Assembly (NCBI GenBank): GCA_014379815.1
Contig: JACMLA010000808.1
Location: forward strand, 1-6,155
Direction of reading: 5' to 3'
Origin: Bryobacteraceae bacterium
GTDB lineage: Bacteria; Acidobacteriota; Terriglobia; Bryobacterales; Bryobacteraceae
DNA: 6,155 nt
Positions 1 to 6,155 of the stretch are shown in pieces. A program made the translations under genes and the position numbers. Within the stretch, counting starts at the first letter, position 1; every line of letters starts with the position of its first letter. The notes under the pieces were generated by a model that searched no databases, was not told where the DNA came from, and saw only the letters and a list, made by a program, of their open reading frames with translations.

Positions 1-126
1 CTGCATGAGTTTCAGCGACAGCAGGTTGTGACGGCTGTCAGCAATGGAACTGAAACAGTGGCGACTCCCGAGTACTTTGACTTTGTCCTGCGACCGCAAA
101 ACGGAGCGAATCTGTTCGACCGATGA
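1..126 (+). CDS. C-terminal end of an unidentified protein (partial)
   Basis: The first base begins an open frame of 41 codons ending at TGA 124-126; the gene starts left of the window. The other two forward frames hit stops within the first 30 bases, so this is the only forward frame that could be coding here. The tail reads ...TPEYFDFVLRPQNGANLFDR. It has no transmembrane segment, no cysteine and no motif I can assign. About half of the third codon positions are G or C, compatible with a real gene but not diagnostic. I do not recognise the family. The distance to the next gene (over 500 bases) suggests it is not part of the receptor operon. The main doubt is that a 41-codon open stretch can occur by chance. 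Confidence 0.5.
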   Translation: MHEFQRQQVVTAVSNGTETVATPEYFDFVLRPQNGANLFDR

Positions 127-518
127 GGCCTCGTGAAGCCGGTCAGTGCTGTAAGTAAGGTTACCTGCCCAGTTTGTCAATTTCTGCTTATTGACCCATG
201 CGGAGAGCGGAGTAATAACAGGGCTCGCAATGGCGGCCGTAAGCACGTTGAGGAAGGTTCGTTTTTTCACCGTCGCTCACGGATGATATCAAATCGTCTT
301 CGATTCAGGTGCGATTCCGGGCTGCGCAAATCCACTCCAGTGGTTGCGGCAGATCTTTTTGTGCATTTGCCGCGTGTTAGCCCGGGCCGCGCTGATAAGT
401 CTCTTCCGGAGCTGACCTCCAGGATCCTTTTTGTTCCTCCAGTCCTTATGGAGATTCCCGGACCGCAAAAACGTATCGAAACCCGTCGAGTTCATTTTCG
501 CGTACTGAAGCGATTTGG

Positions 519-559
519 ACGTTGTATACGCCTCGGGAGAGCCTCCTTAAGTTCAACGT
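519..559. repeat. Nested inverted repeat in the operon leader region
   Basis: ACGTTG at 519-524 is perfectly complementary to CAACGT at 554-559. Inside the 29-base interval, GGAG (536-539) can pair with CTCC (543-546) across a 3-base loop. The pair could form a two-tier stem in a transcript. It lies about 125 bases before the receptor start. It has no T tract, so it is not an intrinsic terminator, and it could equally be an operator or chance. The arms are short and confidence in any function is low. Confidence 0.2.
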
Positions 560-670
560 GGATTGCCAAAGTGAACAAACGCTTTGAGAACATTCGCCAT
601 TCGCCGCAACTTCGCTATAGGCAACCCTAACTGGAAAGCGAGGCCGCCTTCGGGACCAGCGGCGGATTGA

Positions 671-675
671 AAGGA
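671..675 (+). promoter_or_regulatory. Ribosome binding site deciding the receptor start (AAGGA)
   Basis: AAGGA ends 9 bases before the TTG at 685. The earlier in-frame TTG at 667 has no comparable purine-rich site at the right distance, so this site favours 685 as the start of the receptor. Confidence 0.5.
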
Positions 676-684
676 AATCACAGC

Positions 685-2691
685 TTGAGAGCCAATCTTT
701 TTACTGACCTGAGTATCTGCATCGGCGCCGCGCTCATGTTGTTTGTCTTTGAGGCTGAAGCTTTCTGCCAGGACAATAAGACTGCGGGGCTGGGCGATGT
801 GGGCCTCGAGGAACTCGCCGGCCTCAGCGTCACCTCAGTTGCCCGCAAGCAGCAGCGTCTTGCTCACTCACCGGCGGCTATCTTTGTGATCACGCGGCAG
901 GATATTCGCCGTTCCGGTGCGGTCACCTTGCCTGAAGCTCTGAGGCTGGCACCGGGGCTTCAGGTTGCGCGCATCAACGCAAATGACTGGGCCATCAGTG
1001 CCAGAGGCTTCAATGGGCGCTGGGCCAACAAACTGCTTGTGATGATCGATGGACGAACCGTCTACTCCCCTGTATTTTCCGGTGTGGACTGGGATTCCAC
1101 CGACGTTCCTTTACAGGAAGTGGAACGTATTGAGGTGATCCGTGGACCCGGCGCAACATTGTGGGGCGCCAATGCTGTGAATGGAGTGATCAACATCATC
1201 ACACGATCGGCTCAGGATGCACAGGGGGGAAGCGTTACGTTTACAGGAGGCGATCTTGACCGGGTCGGTTACGCTCAATATGGCGGTCGACTCGGTCCGA
1301 GGGCACATTTCCGCGCTTACACGCAAGGCATTGGCCGTGCAAGTACGTCAGACGGAAGTATTGGAAACGGCTGGCAACGATTTCGGTCGGGATTTCGCAG
1401 CGACTGGAACTTACGGCGTGACAGCCTCTCTGTGCAGGCCGAAGTTTTTGGAGGAGCCATGCACGCTCCCTTCAACCCGAACGCGACGCTGAGAGATCCG
1501 AGGCCGCGAATCGTTGACTACGATGGCCAGCCTAAAAAGAGTTTCGTGCTGGGACGGTGGCGCCGCGAGTTTTCCGATACTTCAAACATGGTCGTCCAGA
1601 GTTACTACACGGACTCACACCGGAGCGATGTGCTGTCGCGCGAAGACCTCAGCACCTTTGAAGTTGACTTTCAGCATCGTGTTCGATTGAACAGCCGTCA
1701 CGACCTGCTCTGGGGCGGTCAGGTTCGATCAACAAGCGACAGGTTCAGCGCTTTGAGAAACATCAGCTTCAACCCTGACTCGAGGCGTGACACCCTGGCC
1801 GGAGCCTTTGTGCAGGACGAGTTCAGCCTGATTCCGAACACTCTGCACCTGGTAGCGGGGATCAAAGCCGAGAGCAACAGCTACGTCCGGACGCCCCAGG
1901 CCCAGCCGAGCGTACAGCTGCTCTGGATGTTGAGTGCTCGCCAGACAATTTGGGGCTCCGTTGCCCGCGCTCTCCGAAACCCCGCGCGCTCGGACACCGG
2001 ACTGCGTATCGAGCTTCCGCTGGTAGTGAATCGCTTCGGTCCGCCGCTTTCTATGATTCTGCTCGGAAACAGAGATTTCAAGCCGGAGAAGCTCCTCGCC
2101 AACGAAATTGGATACCGGTTGGAGGGAAGCCGCACATGGCTGGACGTCACCGCTTTCTACAACAAGTACTCGGACCTTCGGTCGGCGGAGGCAGGCGCAG
2201 TCAGTTTTGCAAATGGGTCTCTTTCCCTCCCTCTCCAGTTCGCGAACGGGACACGCGGGGAAAGCTACGGAGCGGAAGTCAGTGCTTCGTGGGATATTCT
2301 GAGTCCGCTGCGGCTGCAGGCAACCTACTCCAGCCTGCGCCTTTTCCTTCACAGCAATAAGGGCAACACCGATACTAACGTCGCAGTGCCCGAAGGGGAA
2401 AGCCCCCGCCATCAGGGCCGCCTTACCGCTTACTGGAAGCCCAGTCGAAATATCACAATGGACACCTCGTGGTATCTGGTAGACCGCCTGCCTGCGCAGA
2501 AAGTAGCCGGATACACATCCATCGTCTCGCGGTTGGCCTGGCAGTTTCGCCGATCCGCAGAAGCAAGTGTGACCGTCGACAACTTGTTGGGTGCCCGCCG
2601 CCAGCAGTTTGCGCCGACGGTTGACTGGAGTGGATTTGCGCCTGAGTGGACAGGGCGCACCGTTCGCGGAAGTCTGACATGGAGTTTCTGA
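685..2691 (+). CDS. TonB-dependent outer-membrane receptor
   Basis: Outer-membrane beta-barrel protein expected to import, or sense, a ligand using TonB-ExbBD energy; the ligand cannot be told from sequence. With a TTG start at 685 the product is 668 residues. Residues 1 to about 28 form a signal peptide (hydrophobic core ICIGAALMLFVF). The mature N terminus carries the family segment LEELAGLSVTSVARK (about 41-55). The plug domain spans about 58-176, with PAAIFVITRQDIRRSGA and the hallmark VIRGPGATLWGANAVNGVIN. The barrel fills the rest, with KPEKLLANEIGYR in its second half, VDNLLGARR near the end and a C-terminal Phe (RGSLTWSF) typical of outer-membrane insertion. Only about 30 residues separate the signal peptide from the plug, so there is no FecA-type signalling domain and no carboxypeptidase-like N-terminal repeat. 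An alternative TTG at 667 adds six residues. First gene of the operon, overlapping or abutting the YfiR-like gene. The family call is very secure; the ligand is unknown. Confidence 0.93.
   Translation: MRANLFTDLSICIGAALMLFVFEAEAFCQDNKTAGLGDVGLEELAGLSVTSVARKQQRLAHSPAAIFVITRQDIRRSGAVTLPEALRLAPGLQVARINANDWAISARGFNGRWANKLLVMIDGRTVYSPVFSGVDWDSTDVPLQEVERIEVIRGPGATLWGANAVNGVINIITRSAQDAQGGSVTFTGGDLDRVGYAQYGGRLGPRAHFRAYTQGIGRASTSDGSIGNGWQRFRSGFRSDWNLRRDSLSVQAEVFGGAMHAPFNPNATLRDPRPRIVDYDGQPKKSFVLGRWRREFSDTSNMVVQSYYTDSHRSDVLSREDLSTFEVDFQHRVRLNSRHDLLWGGQVRSTSDRFSALRNISFNPDSRRDTLAGAFVQDEFSLIPNTLHLVAGIKAESNSYVRTPQAQPSVQLLWMLSARQTIWGSVARALRNPARSDTGLRIELPLVVNRFGPPLSMILLGNRDFKPEKLLANEIGYRLEGSRTWLDVTAFYNKYSDLRSAEAGAVSFANGSLSLPLQFANGTRGESYGAEVSASWDILSPLRLQATYSSLRLFLHSNKGNTDTNVAVPEGESPRHQGRLTAYWKPSRNITMDTSWYLVDRLPAQKVAGYTSIVSRLAWQFRRSAEASVTVDNLLGARRQQFAPTVDWSGFAPEWTGRTVRGSLTWSF
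2668..2672 (+). promoter_or_regulatory. Ribosome binding site of the YfiR-like gene (GGAAG)
   Basis: GGAAG lies inside the end of the receptor gene, 6 bases before ATG 2679. It favours that start over ATG 2700, which has only a short GAG at 2690-2692 upstream. Confidence 0.45.
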
Positions 2692-3230
2692 GTTCAGCAA
2701 TGAGCTTTCGGATGTTTCTTCTGGCTGGCCTTCTGTTGTTTTTCGAGGCATTCGCCAGAGGGCAGCTGCCACCGTCGGACCAGGACGTCAAAGCTGCTTA
2801 TCTGCTGAATTTTGCCCGTTTTACGGATTGGCAGAACCCAGGTGACGCGAATCGCCCGCTGGTGATCGGCGTTCTGGGAGTGGATCCGTTCGGAGAAATC
2901 CTCGAACAGGTAATCGGTCGAAGACTGGCGAAAAACAGGCCCATAACAATTCGCAGATACAAGAACATCCAGGAGGTTGAAGCCTGCCACATCCTGTATA
3001 TCAGCGCGTCGGAAAAGAATCGCCTAAGCGCGATTCTCAAGTACGTCAGCGGCCAATCTGTGTTGACTGTCAGTGATATCGCAACGTTCCTTGACGCTGG
3101 GGGCTGCATCGGATTCATAACGTTCAACCAGAAAGTTGCGTTCGAAGTAAACCTGGTCGCGGTACAAAGCTCGAACCTGAAGATTGACGCACCGCTGTTG
3201 CAGGTAGCCCGGACGGTACGCGCGAGATAA
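2679..3230 (+). CDS. YfiR/DUF4154-family periplasmic regulatory protein
   Basis: A 183-residue secreted protein. Residues 1 to about 28 are a signal peptide: [16 protein letters not shown] then RGQ. The mature part is a complete DUF4154 (YfiR) domain: [16 protein letters not shown] (about 36-51), [18 protein letters not shown], then [35 protein letters not shown] and the closing [26 protein letters not shown]. Length fits the family. In Pseudomonas, YfiR binds the periplasmic part of the diguanylate cyclase YfiN and holds it inactive; here the likely partner is the CHASE8 kinase encoded next, an inference from adjacency and domain match. Two cysteines (103 and 143) remain in the mature protein and might form a disulfide. 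With ATG 2679 it overlaps the receptor gene by 13 bases; ATG 2700 is a possible alternative that still leaves a signal peptide, while the GTG at 2646 would add a charged extension and is unlikely. Its stop shares a base with the kinase start. Confidence 0.88.
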   Translation: MEFLSSAMSFRMFLLAGLLLFFEAFARGQLPPSDQDVKAAYLLNFARFTDWQNPGDANRPLVIGVLGVDPFGEILEQVIGRRLAKNRPITIRRYKNIQEVEACHILYISASEKNRLSAILKYVSGQSVLTVSDIATFLDAGGCIGFITFNQKVAFEVNLVAVQSSNLKIDAPLLQVARTVRAR

Positions 3231-3232
3231 TG
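3228..3232 (+). promoter_or_regulatory. TAATG stop-start overlap (translational coupling)
   Basis: The TAA stop of the YfiR-like gene and the ATG of the kinase share the A at 3230. The kinase has only a weak purine stretch (GCGAGA) before it, so its translation probably depends on ribosomes finishing the upstream gene, which would keep the two products in proportion. Confidence 0.6.
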
Positions 3233-5551
3233 GAACACCTGAAAGCAGTTTTTCGCGACCTGCCCGTCCGCCACAAGCTAATGGCGATTACGATGAGCAT
3301 TGGCAGCATTGCTCTGCTTCTCGCCTGTTCGGCGATTCTGATTCTTGACTTCTTCAGTTTTCGGGACCGCGTGACTGCCGAGATGGTTGTCACCGCGGAC
3401 ATGTTCGGTGTCAGCAGCCGTGCGGCATTGCTTTTTGACGACAGAGTAACGGCAGGGAAGGTGCTGGAAGGTTTGTCGGCACATCCGAGGGTAATCACTG
3501 CCTGCCTTTATAAAGGTTCGGGGCAGCTTTTTGCTTTCTACAAGCGCACAGAGCCCCCGTGCCCAGCGGATGTTCCCCTGCCGGGGGGATCGAACATGAG
3601 ACGCCTGAACGTCTCGGTGCCCATTGCAGTGGACGGGGAAACCCTCGGAAGCCTCCGGATATCCTCAGATCTGGTGGAGCTTTATGAACGCCTCGGACGA
3701 TTCAGCTTCGTCGTACTGATCGTATTGCTGGCCTCCTGCGCTGTAACCGCCGCGCTCGCCTACAGGGTGCAGCAACTGATATCACGCCCGATTACTGACC
3801 TGGCCAATACCGCGCGACAGGTATCGGAGGACAAGGACTACAGTCGGCGCGCTGTGCGCCAGGGAGAAGACGAGATCGGAGCGCTGGTAGATTCCTTTAA
3901 TGAGATGCTGGCCCGGATTTCGGTGCAGACAAAAGAGCTGAAGCTCGCCAAAGAAAACGCCGAAGAAGCAGCGAAACTAAAAAGCGAATTCCTGGCGAAC
4001 ATGAGCCATGAAATCCGCACACCGATGAACGGCATCATCGGCATGACTGAACTGACGTTAGAGACCGAGCTGAGCGAAGTGCAGCGAGACTACCTCAGCA
4101 CCGTCAGAAGCTCTGCGGATGCCCTCCTCGACCTCATCAACGAGATCCTTGACTTCTCCAAGATCGAAGCGGGAAAGCTGGAGCTCGAAGAAGTCGAGAC
4201 GGACCTTCATGCCCTGCTCGCAGACCCTGTGCGACTCATGGCGATTGCGTGCGAGAAGAAAGGACTGGAACTGATCTGCCGTATGGAATCCGGGGTTCCG
4301 CAGTACGTGCGATGCGACCCCACACGCGTCCGGCAAGTACTCATAAATCTGATCAGCAACGCTGTCAAGTTCACAGACAAAGGAGAAATTCTGGTTCGTG
4401 TAGAGCGGCTGGACACCCAGGAGCAAGACTCTTTGATGCTGCAGTTCAGTGTTGCAGACAGCGGCATCGGCATTCGTCCTGAACGTCAGCCGAAGATCTT
4501 CGAAGCCTTCGTCCAGGCCGACGGCTCTACAACGCGCAAATACGGGGGTACTGGCCTTGGCCTGGCTATCTGCCAGCGCCTCACCCTTGCCATGGGGGGC
4601 AATATCGGGGTGACCAGTGAACTCGGCAGAGGCAGTACGTTTACCTTCAGCATCCGGGTAACAGAATGCCAGGCGACCGAAGCCGTGCCTGCCGTCGATC
4701 CCGCGTGGCTGCATGACCTCAAGGTTCTGGTGGTGGACGATAACCGGACCAATCGTCAGCTGCTGGAGCAGCTGCTGCTCCGATGGGGCGCGGTGCCTCA
4801 TCTGGCGGAAAGCGCCCATAAAGGACTCGAACTTCTTCGTCAAACCGGTGCGGTTTTCCCTTTTGGCCTCGTAATCAGCGATGTGCATATGCCGGAGATG
4901 GACGGCTTTGAAATGGTCACTCAGATTCGGCGTGAAGGCATGGCGCCGGAAGCAGTAGTGATGATGTTGAGCTCGGTAGACAGACTCGGACAGACAGCGC
5001 AGTGCCTTGAACTGGGAATTGCTGGTTACCTTGCAAAGCCAGTCTTAGCAGATGGACTATTGCGGGCATTAAGCCAGGCCCTGATGGCGCAGCAGGTCAA
5101 AGCAGTGACTCGCAGCGGGCTGATACGTCCGGCGTCCGGGGAGCCGACTCGGCCACTCAGCATTCTGGTTGCCGAAGACAACGCGGTCAATCAGAAACTC
5201 GCGCGAAGCATTCTCGAGAAAGCTTTCCATCGGGTCGAACTGGTGTGGAACGGTGAGCAAGCCGTGGCGGCAACTACGCAGCGCACATTTGATTTGATCC
5301 TAATGGATGTCCAAATGCCCGTGATGGATGGGCTCGAAGCCACAAGGCGGATTCGCGAGTGGGAGCGGGGCCAGGGTATTAGCTCGAAAATTCCGATTAT
5401 CGCGCTGACTGCGAGTGCGATGCGGAGCGACCGTGAGAAGTGCGCAGGGGCGGGCATGGACGGGTATTTGTCCAAACCTTTCCGCAGCAACGAGCTCCTG
5501 CAACTGATTGAAAGTCTGGCCAGCAGCGAGGCACAAAAGGGCGTAGTTTAA
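3230..5551 (+). CDS. Hybrid sensor histidine kinase: CHASE8-HAMP-HisKA-HATPase-REC-REC
   Basis: Inner-membrane sensor kinase of 773 residues. A first membrane segment (about 17-40) leads into a periplasmic CHASE8-like domain (about 41-155; [38 protein letters not shown]). A second membrane segment (about 157-178) and a HAMP linker with coiled coil follow (about 178-250; [24 protein letters not shown]). The dimerisation domain has the H-box [15 protein letters not shown] with phospho-acceptor His260. The ATPase domain has its N-box (Asn373, Asn377), G1 (VADSGIGI, 408-415), F-box (IFEAFVQ) and G2 (GGTGLGL, 439-445). Receiver 1 (about 497-620) keeps Asp503/504, acceptor Asp551, Ser581 and Lys603; receiver 2 (about 643-765) keeps Glu649/Asp650, acceptor Asp693, Thr727 and Lys749. 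All key residues are present, so both halves look active. There is no HPt domain, GGDEF, EAL or DNA-binding output. The CHASE8-HAMP front matches the YfiN type of sensor, fitting control by the YfiR-like protein encoded just upstream. No partner regulator is visible nearby. Confidence 0.95.
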   Translation: MEHLKAVFRDLPVRHKLMAITMSIGSIALLLACSAILILDFFSFRDRVTAEMVVTADMFGVSSRAALLFDDRVTAGKVLEGLSAHPRVITACLYKGSGQLFAFYKRTEPPCPADVPLPGGSNMRRLNVSVPIAVDGETLGSLRISSDLVELYERLGRFSFVVLIVLLASCAVTAALAYRVQQLISRPITDLANTARQVSEDKDYSRRAVRQGEDEIGALVDSFNEMLARISVQTKELKLAKENAEEAAKLKSEFLANMSHEIRTPMNGIIGMTELTLETELSEVQRDYLSTVRSSADALLDLINEILDFSKIEAGKLELEEVETDLHALLADPVRLMAIACEKKGLELICRMESGVPQYVRCDPTRVRQVLINLISNAVKFTDKGEILVRVERLDTQEQDSLMLQFSVADSGIGIRPERQPKIFEAFVQADGSTTRKYGGTGLGLAICQRLTLAMGGNIGVTSELGRGSTFTFSIRVTECQATEAVPAVDPAWLHDLKVLVVDDNRTNRQLLEQLLLRWGAVPHLAESAHKGLELLRQTGAVFPFGLVISDVHMPEMDGFEMVTQIRREGMAPEAVVMMLSSVDRLGQTAQCLELGIAGYLAKPVLADGLLRALSQALMAQQVKAVTRSGLIRPASGEPTRPLSILVAEDNAVNQKLARSILEKAFHRVELVWNGEQAVAATTQRTFDLILMDVQMPVMDGLEATRRIREWERGQGISSKIPIIALTASAMRSDREKCAGAGMDGYLSKPFRSNELLQLIESLASSEAQKGVV

Positions 5552-5556
5552 ATCAG

Positions 5557-5585
5557 GCTATCGGCCACGCCCGCCCGCGGATAGC
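5557..5585. terminator. Hairpin after the kinase gene; possible terminator
   Basis: GCTATC (5557-5562) is perfectly complementary to GATAGC (5580-5585). Two further inner G-C pairs (5564-5565 with 5577-5578) are possible across one mismatch, with a C-rich loop. It begins 6 bases after the kinase stop, where an operon terminator would be expected. There is no T tract behind it, so as an intrinsic terminator it is weak. If the adjacent insertion sequence is real, the original downstream T tract may have been displaced by it. Confidence 0.35.
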
Positions 5586-5606
5586 TAGTTCTGAGTTAGA
5601 AATTCA

Positions 5607-5635
5607 TTGCAAAAGTTGTGGGCTTCGCCTATCCT
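5607..5635 (+). promoter_or_regulatory. Possible transposase promoter
   Basis: TTGCAA (5607-5612) and TATCCT (5630-5635) are separated by 17 bases and each matches the sigma-70 -35 or -10 consensus at four of six positions. The pair lies 26 bases before the transposase GTG, a usual arrangement for a promoter carried inside an insertion sequence. Confidence 0.35.
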
Positions 5636-5651
5636 GGGTCTGGGATAATCC

Positions 5652-5656
5652 GGAGG
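5652..5656 (+). promoter_or_regulatory. Ribosome binding site of the transposase (GGAGG)
   Basis: A full GGAGG lies 4 bases before GTG 5661. The gap is somewhat short, but the family-typical N terminus MRTGRPK begins exactly at this GTG, which supports the start. Confidence 0.45.
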
Positions 5657-5660
5657 CGGC

Positions 5661-6155
5661 GTGAGAACAGGACGGCCCAAATTACCCTTGATAATGGAAC
5701 CTGCTGACAGGGAGAAATTAACTCTGCTGGCCCGCAGGCCCAAGACAGCGCAACGCGTGGCTGTTCGGTCAAACATAGTTCTTCTTGCGGCCGAGGGCCT
5801 GAGCAATCAGGAGATCGCCCGACAACTACGGATCACTGGTTCCACGGTGGGGAAGTGGAGAGAGAGGTACAGACTTCATGGGATGAAAGGACTGGCGGAC
5901 GATTCGCGGCCAGGCACACCGCGCACAATCACGGATGCCATGGTGGAGGAGGCGGTTACGCGAACGTTGGAGGGCATGCCGGCGGCATCCACCCAGTGGA
6001 GCACGCGATCCCTTGCAAAGGATGTAGGGCTGAGTCAGAGCGCAGTGGTCCGCATCTGGAGGAGTTTCGGGTTGCAACCTCACCGCAGTGAAACTTTTAA
6101 GGTGTCCAGCGATCCGTGGCTGGTAGAGAAGGTACGGGACATCGTGGGTTTGTAC
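5661..6155 (+). CDS. IS630-family transposase, N-terminal part (cut by window edge)
   Basis: The frame opens at GTG 5661 and is still open after 165 codons at the last base. The product begins MRTGRPK, as many IS630 transposases do. It has a first helix-turn-helix at about 47-69 (LSNQEIARQLRITGSTVGKW), the linker GLADDSRPGTPR (77-88), and a second helix-turn-helix at about 115-136 (RSLAKDVGLSQSAVVRIWRSF), then LQPHRSETFK and EKVRDIVGLY, which in this family come just before the first catalytic aspartate (VDEKSQ-like). These domains bind the ends of the element; the DDE catalytic domain would lie right of the window. Full-length relatives are about 350 residues, so roughly half is present. No stop or frameshift is seen in this part, so whether the transposase is intact depends on sequence not given. 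Confidence 0.9.
   Translation, partial: MRTGRPKLPLIMEPADREKLTLLARRPKTAQRVAVRSNIVLLAAEGLSNQEIARQLRITGSTVGKWRERYRLHGMKGLADDSRPGTPRTITDAMVEEAVTRTLEGMPAASTQWSTRSLAKDVGLSQSAVVRIWRSFGLQPHRSETFKVSSDPWLVEKVRDIVGLY

Larger units (their letters stand above)
127..684. other. Long intergenic stretch without a convincing gene
   Basis: About 560 bases lie between the partial upstream gene and the receptor. One forward frame stays open from 133 (GTG) to TAA 628-630 and would encode 165 residues. That product is very rich in arginine, shows no hydrophobic core, domain or motif I know, has no clear Shine-Dalgarno before its GTG, and lacks the G/C third-position bias of the genes downstream. I do not call it a gene; a decayed gene is possible. 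A T6 run at 262-267 has no good stem before it, so it is not a convincing terminator. No tRNA, riboswitch consensus (cobalamin or cyclic-di-GMP) or strong sigma-70 promoter was seen. The leader and promoter of the receptor operon presumably lie in the right part of this stretch. Confidence 0.5.
5588..6155 (+). mobile_element. Left part of an IS630-family insertion sequence
   Basis: The transposase beginning at 5661 marks an insertion sequence whose right part lies outside the window. IS630-family elements insert at TA, and IS630 itself prefers CTAG. A CTAG sits at 5585-5588, so the left flank could end with CTA at 5585-5587 and the element begin at 5588. The terminal inverted repeat cannot be confirmed without the other end, so this boundary is a proposal; other TA dinucleotides lie at 5582 and 5597. 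The element runs in the same direction as the kinase operon. Confidence 0.6.

Noticed and set aside
262..267. T6 run as a terminator of the upstream gene
   Set aside because: No stable GC-rich stem immediately precedes it.
593..620. Weak promoter-like pair TTCGCC and CTATAG before the receptor
   Set aside because: Both elements match the consensus poorly and the spacing is 16 bases; not strong enough to annotate.
133..630. A possible 165-residue gene starting at GTG 133
   Set aside because: No clear ribosome binding site, arginine-heavy composition, no recognisable domain and no third-position G/C bias like the real genes; kept only as an observation.
127..684. Cobalamin or cyclic-di-GMP riboswitch before the receptor
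   Set aside because: I looked for conserved core motifs, because receptors and YfiR-type loci suggest such control, and found none.
1729..2772. Long reverse-strand open frame (347 codons) inside the receptor gene
   Set aside because: It is a shadow of the receptor's codon pattern; the forward frame has unmistakable TonB-receptor motifs throughout.
4058..4888. Reverse-strand open frame (276 codons) inside the kinase gene
   Set aside because: It mirrors the conserved kinase and receiver coding sequence and has no domain of its own.
5855..6091. Forward and reverse small open frames over the transposase
   Set aside because: They overlap the IS630 transposase frame, which carries clear family motifs; the glycine- and histidine-rich product of the forward one looks like an out-of-frame translation.

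Overview
This window is bacterial, from a Gram-negative organism: it encodes a TonB-dependent outer-membrane receptor and a secreted periplasmic protein. Base composition looks moderately GC-rich by eye. The style of the receptor and the IS630 transposase resembles soil bacteria such as Acidobacteriota, but that is an impression and nothing here proves the taxonomy. All recognisable genes lie on the + strand.

Layout. Positions 1-126 hold the last 41 codons of an unidentified gene. Positions 127-684 are a long stretch without a convincing gene; it contains an open but unusual-looking frame and a nested inverted repeat. A compact three-gene operon follows: a TonB-dependent receptor (685-2691), a YfiR/DUF4154-family periplasmic protein (2679-3230) and a CHASE8-HAMP hybrid histidine kinase with two receiver domains (3230-5551). 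The first two genes overlap by 13 bp if the preferred start is right, and the second and third share one base (TAATG). Right after the kinase there is a short hairpin, then a CTAG site and the start of an IS630-family insertion sequence. Its transposase (from 5661) runs off the right edge.

How the genes may work together. In Pseudomonas, the periplasmic protein YfiR represses YfiN, an inner-membrane CHASE8-HAMP-GGDEF diguanylate cyclase, and the outer-membrane lipoprotein YfiB relieves this. Here a YfiR-like protein is encoded just before a sensor with a YfiN-like front end, but the GGDEF output is replaced by a full histidine kinase with two receivers. A TonB-dependent receptor stands where an outer-membrane component would be expected, and no YfiB is seen. 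The inference is an envelope-spanning pathway: outer-membrane receptor, periplasmic YfiR-like regulator, inner-membrane hybrid kinase, phosphorelay. The ligand and the downstream partner (HPt protein or response regulator) are not visible, and the insertion sequence may have cut the locus off from genes that once followed it.
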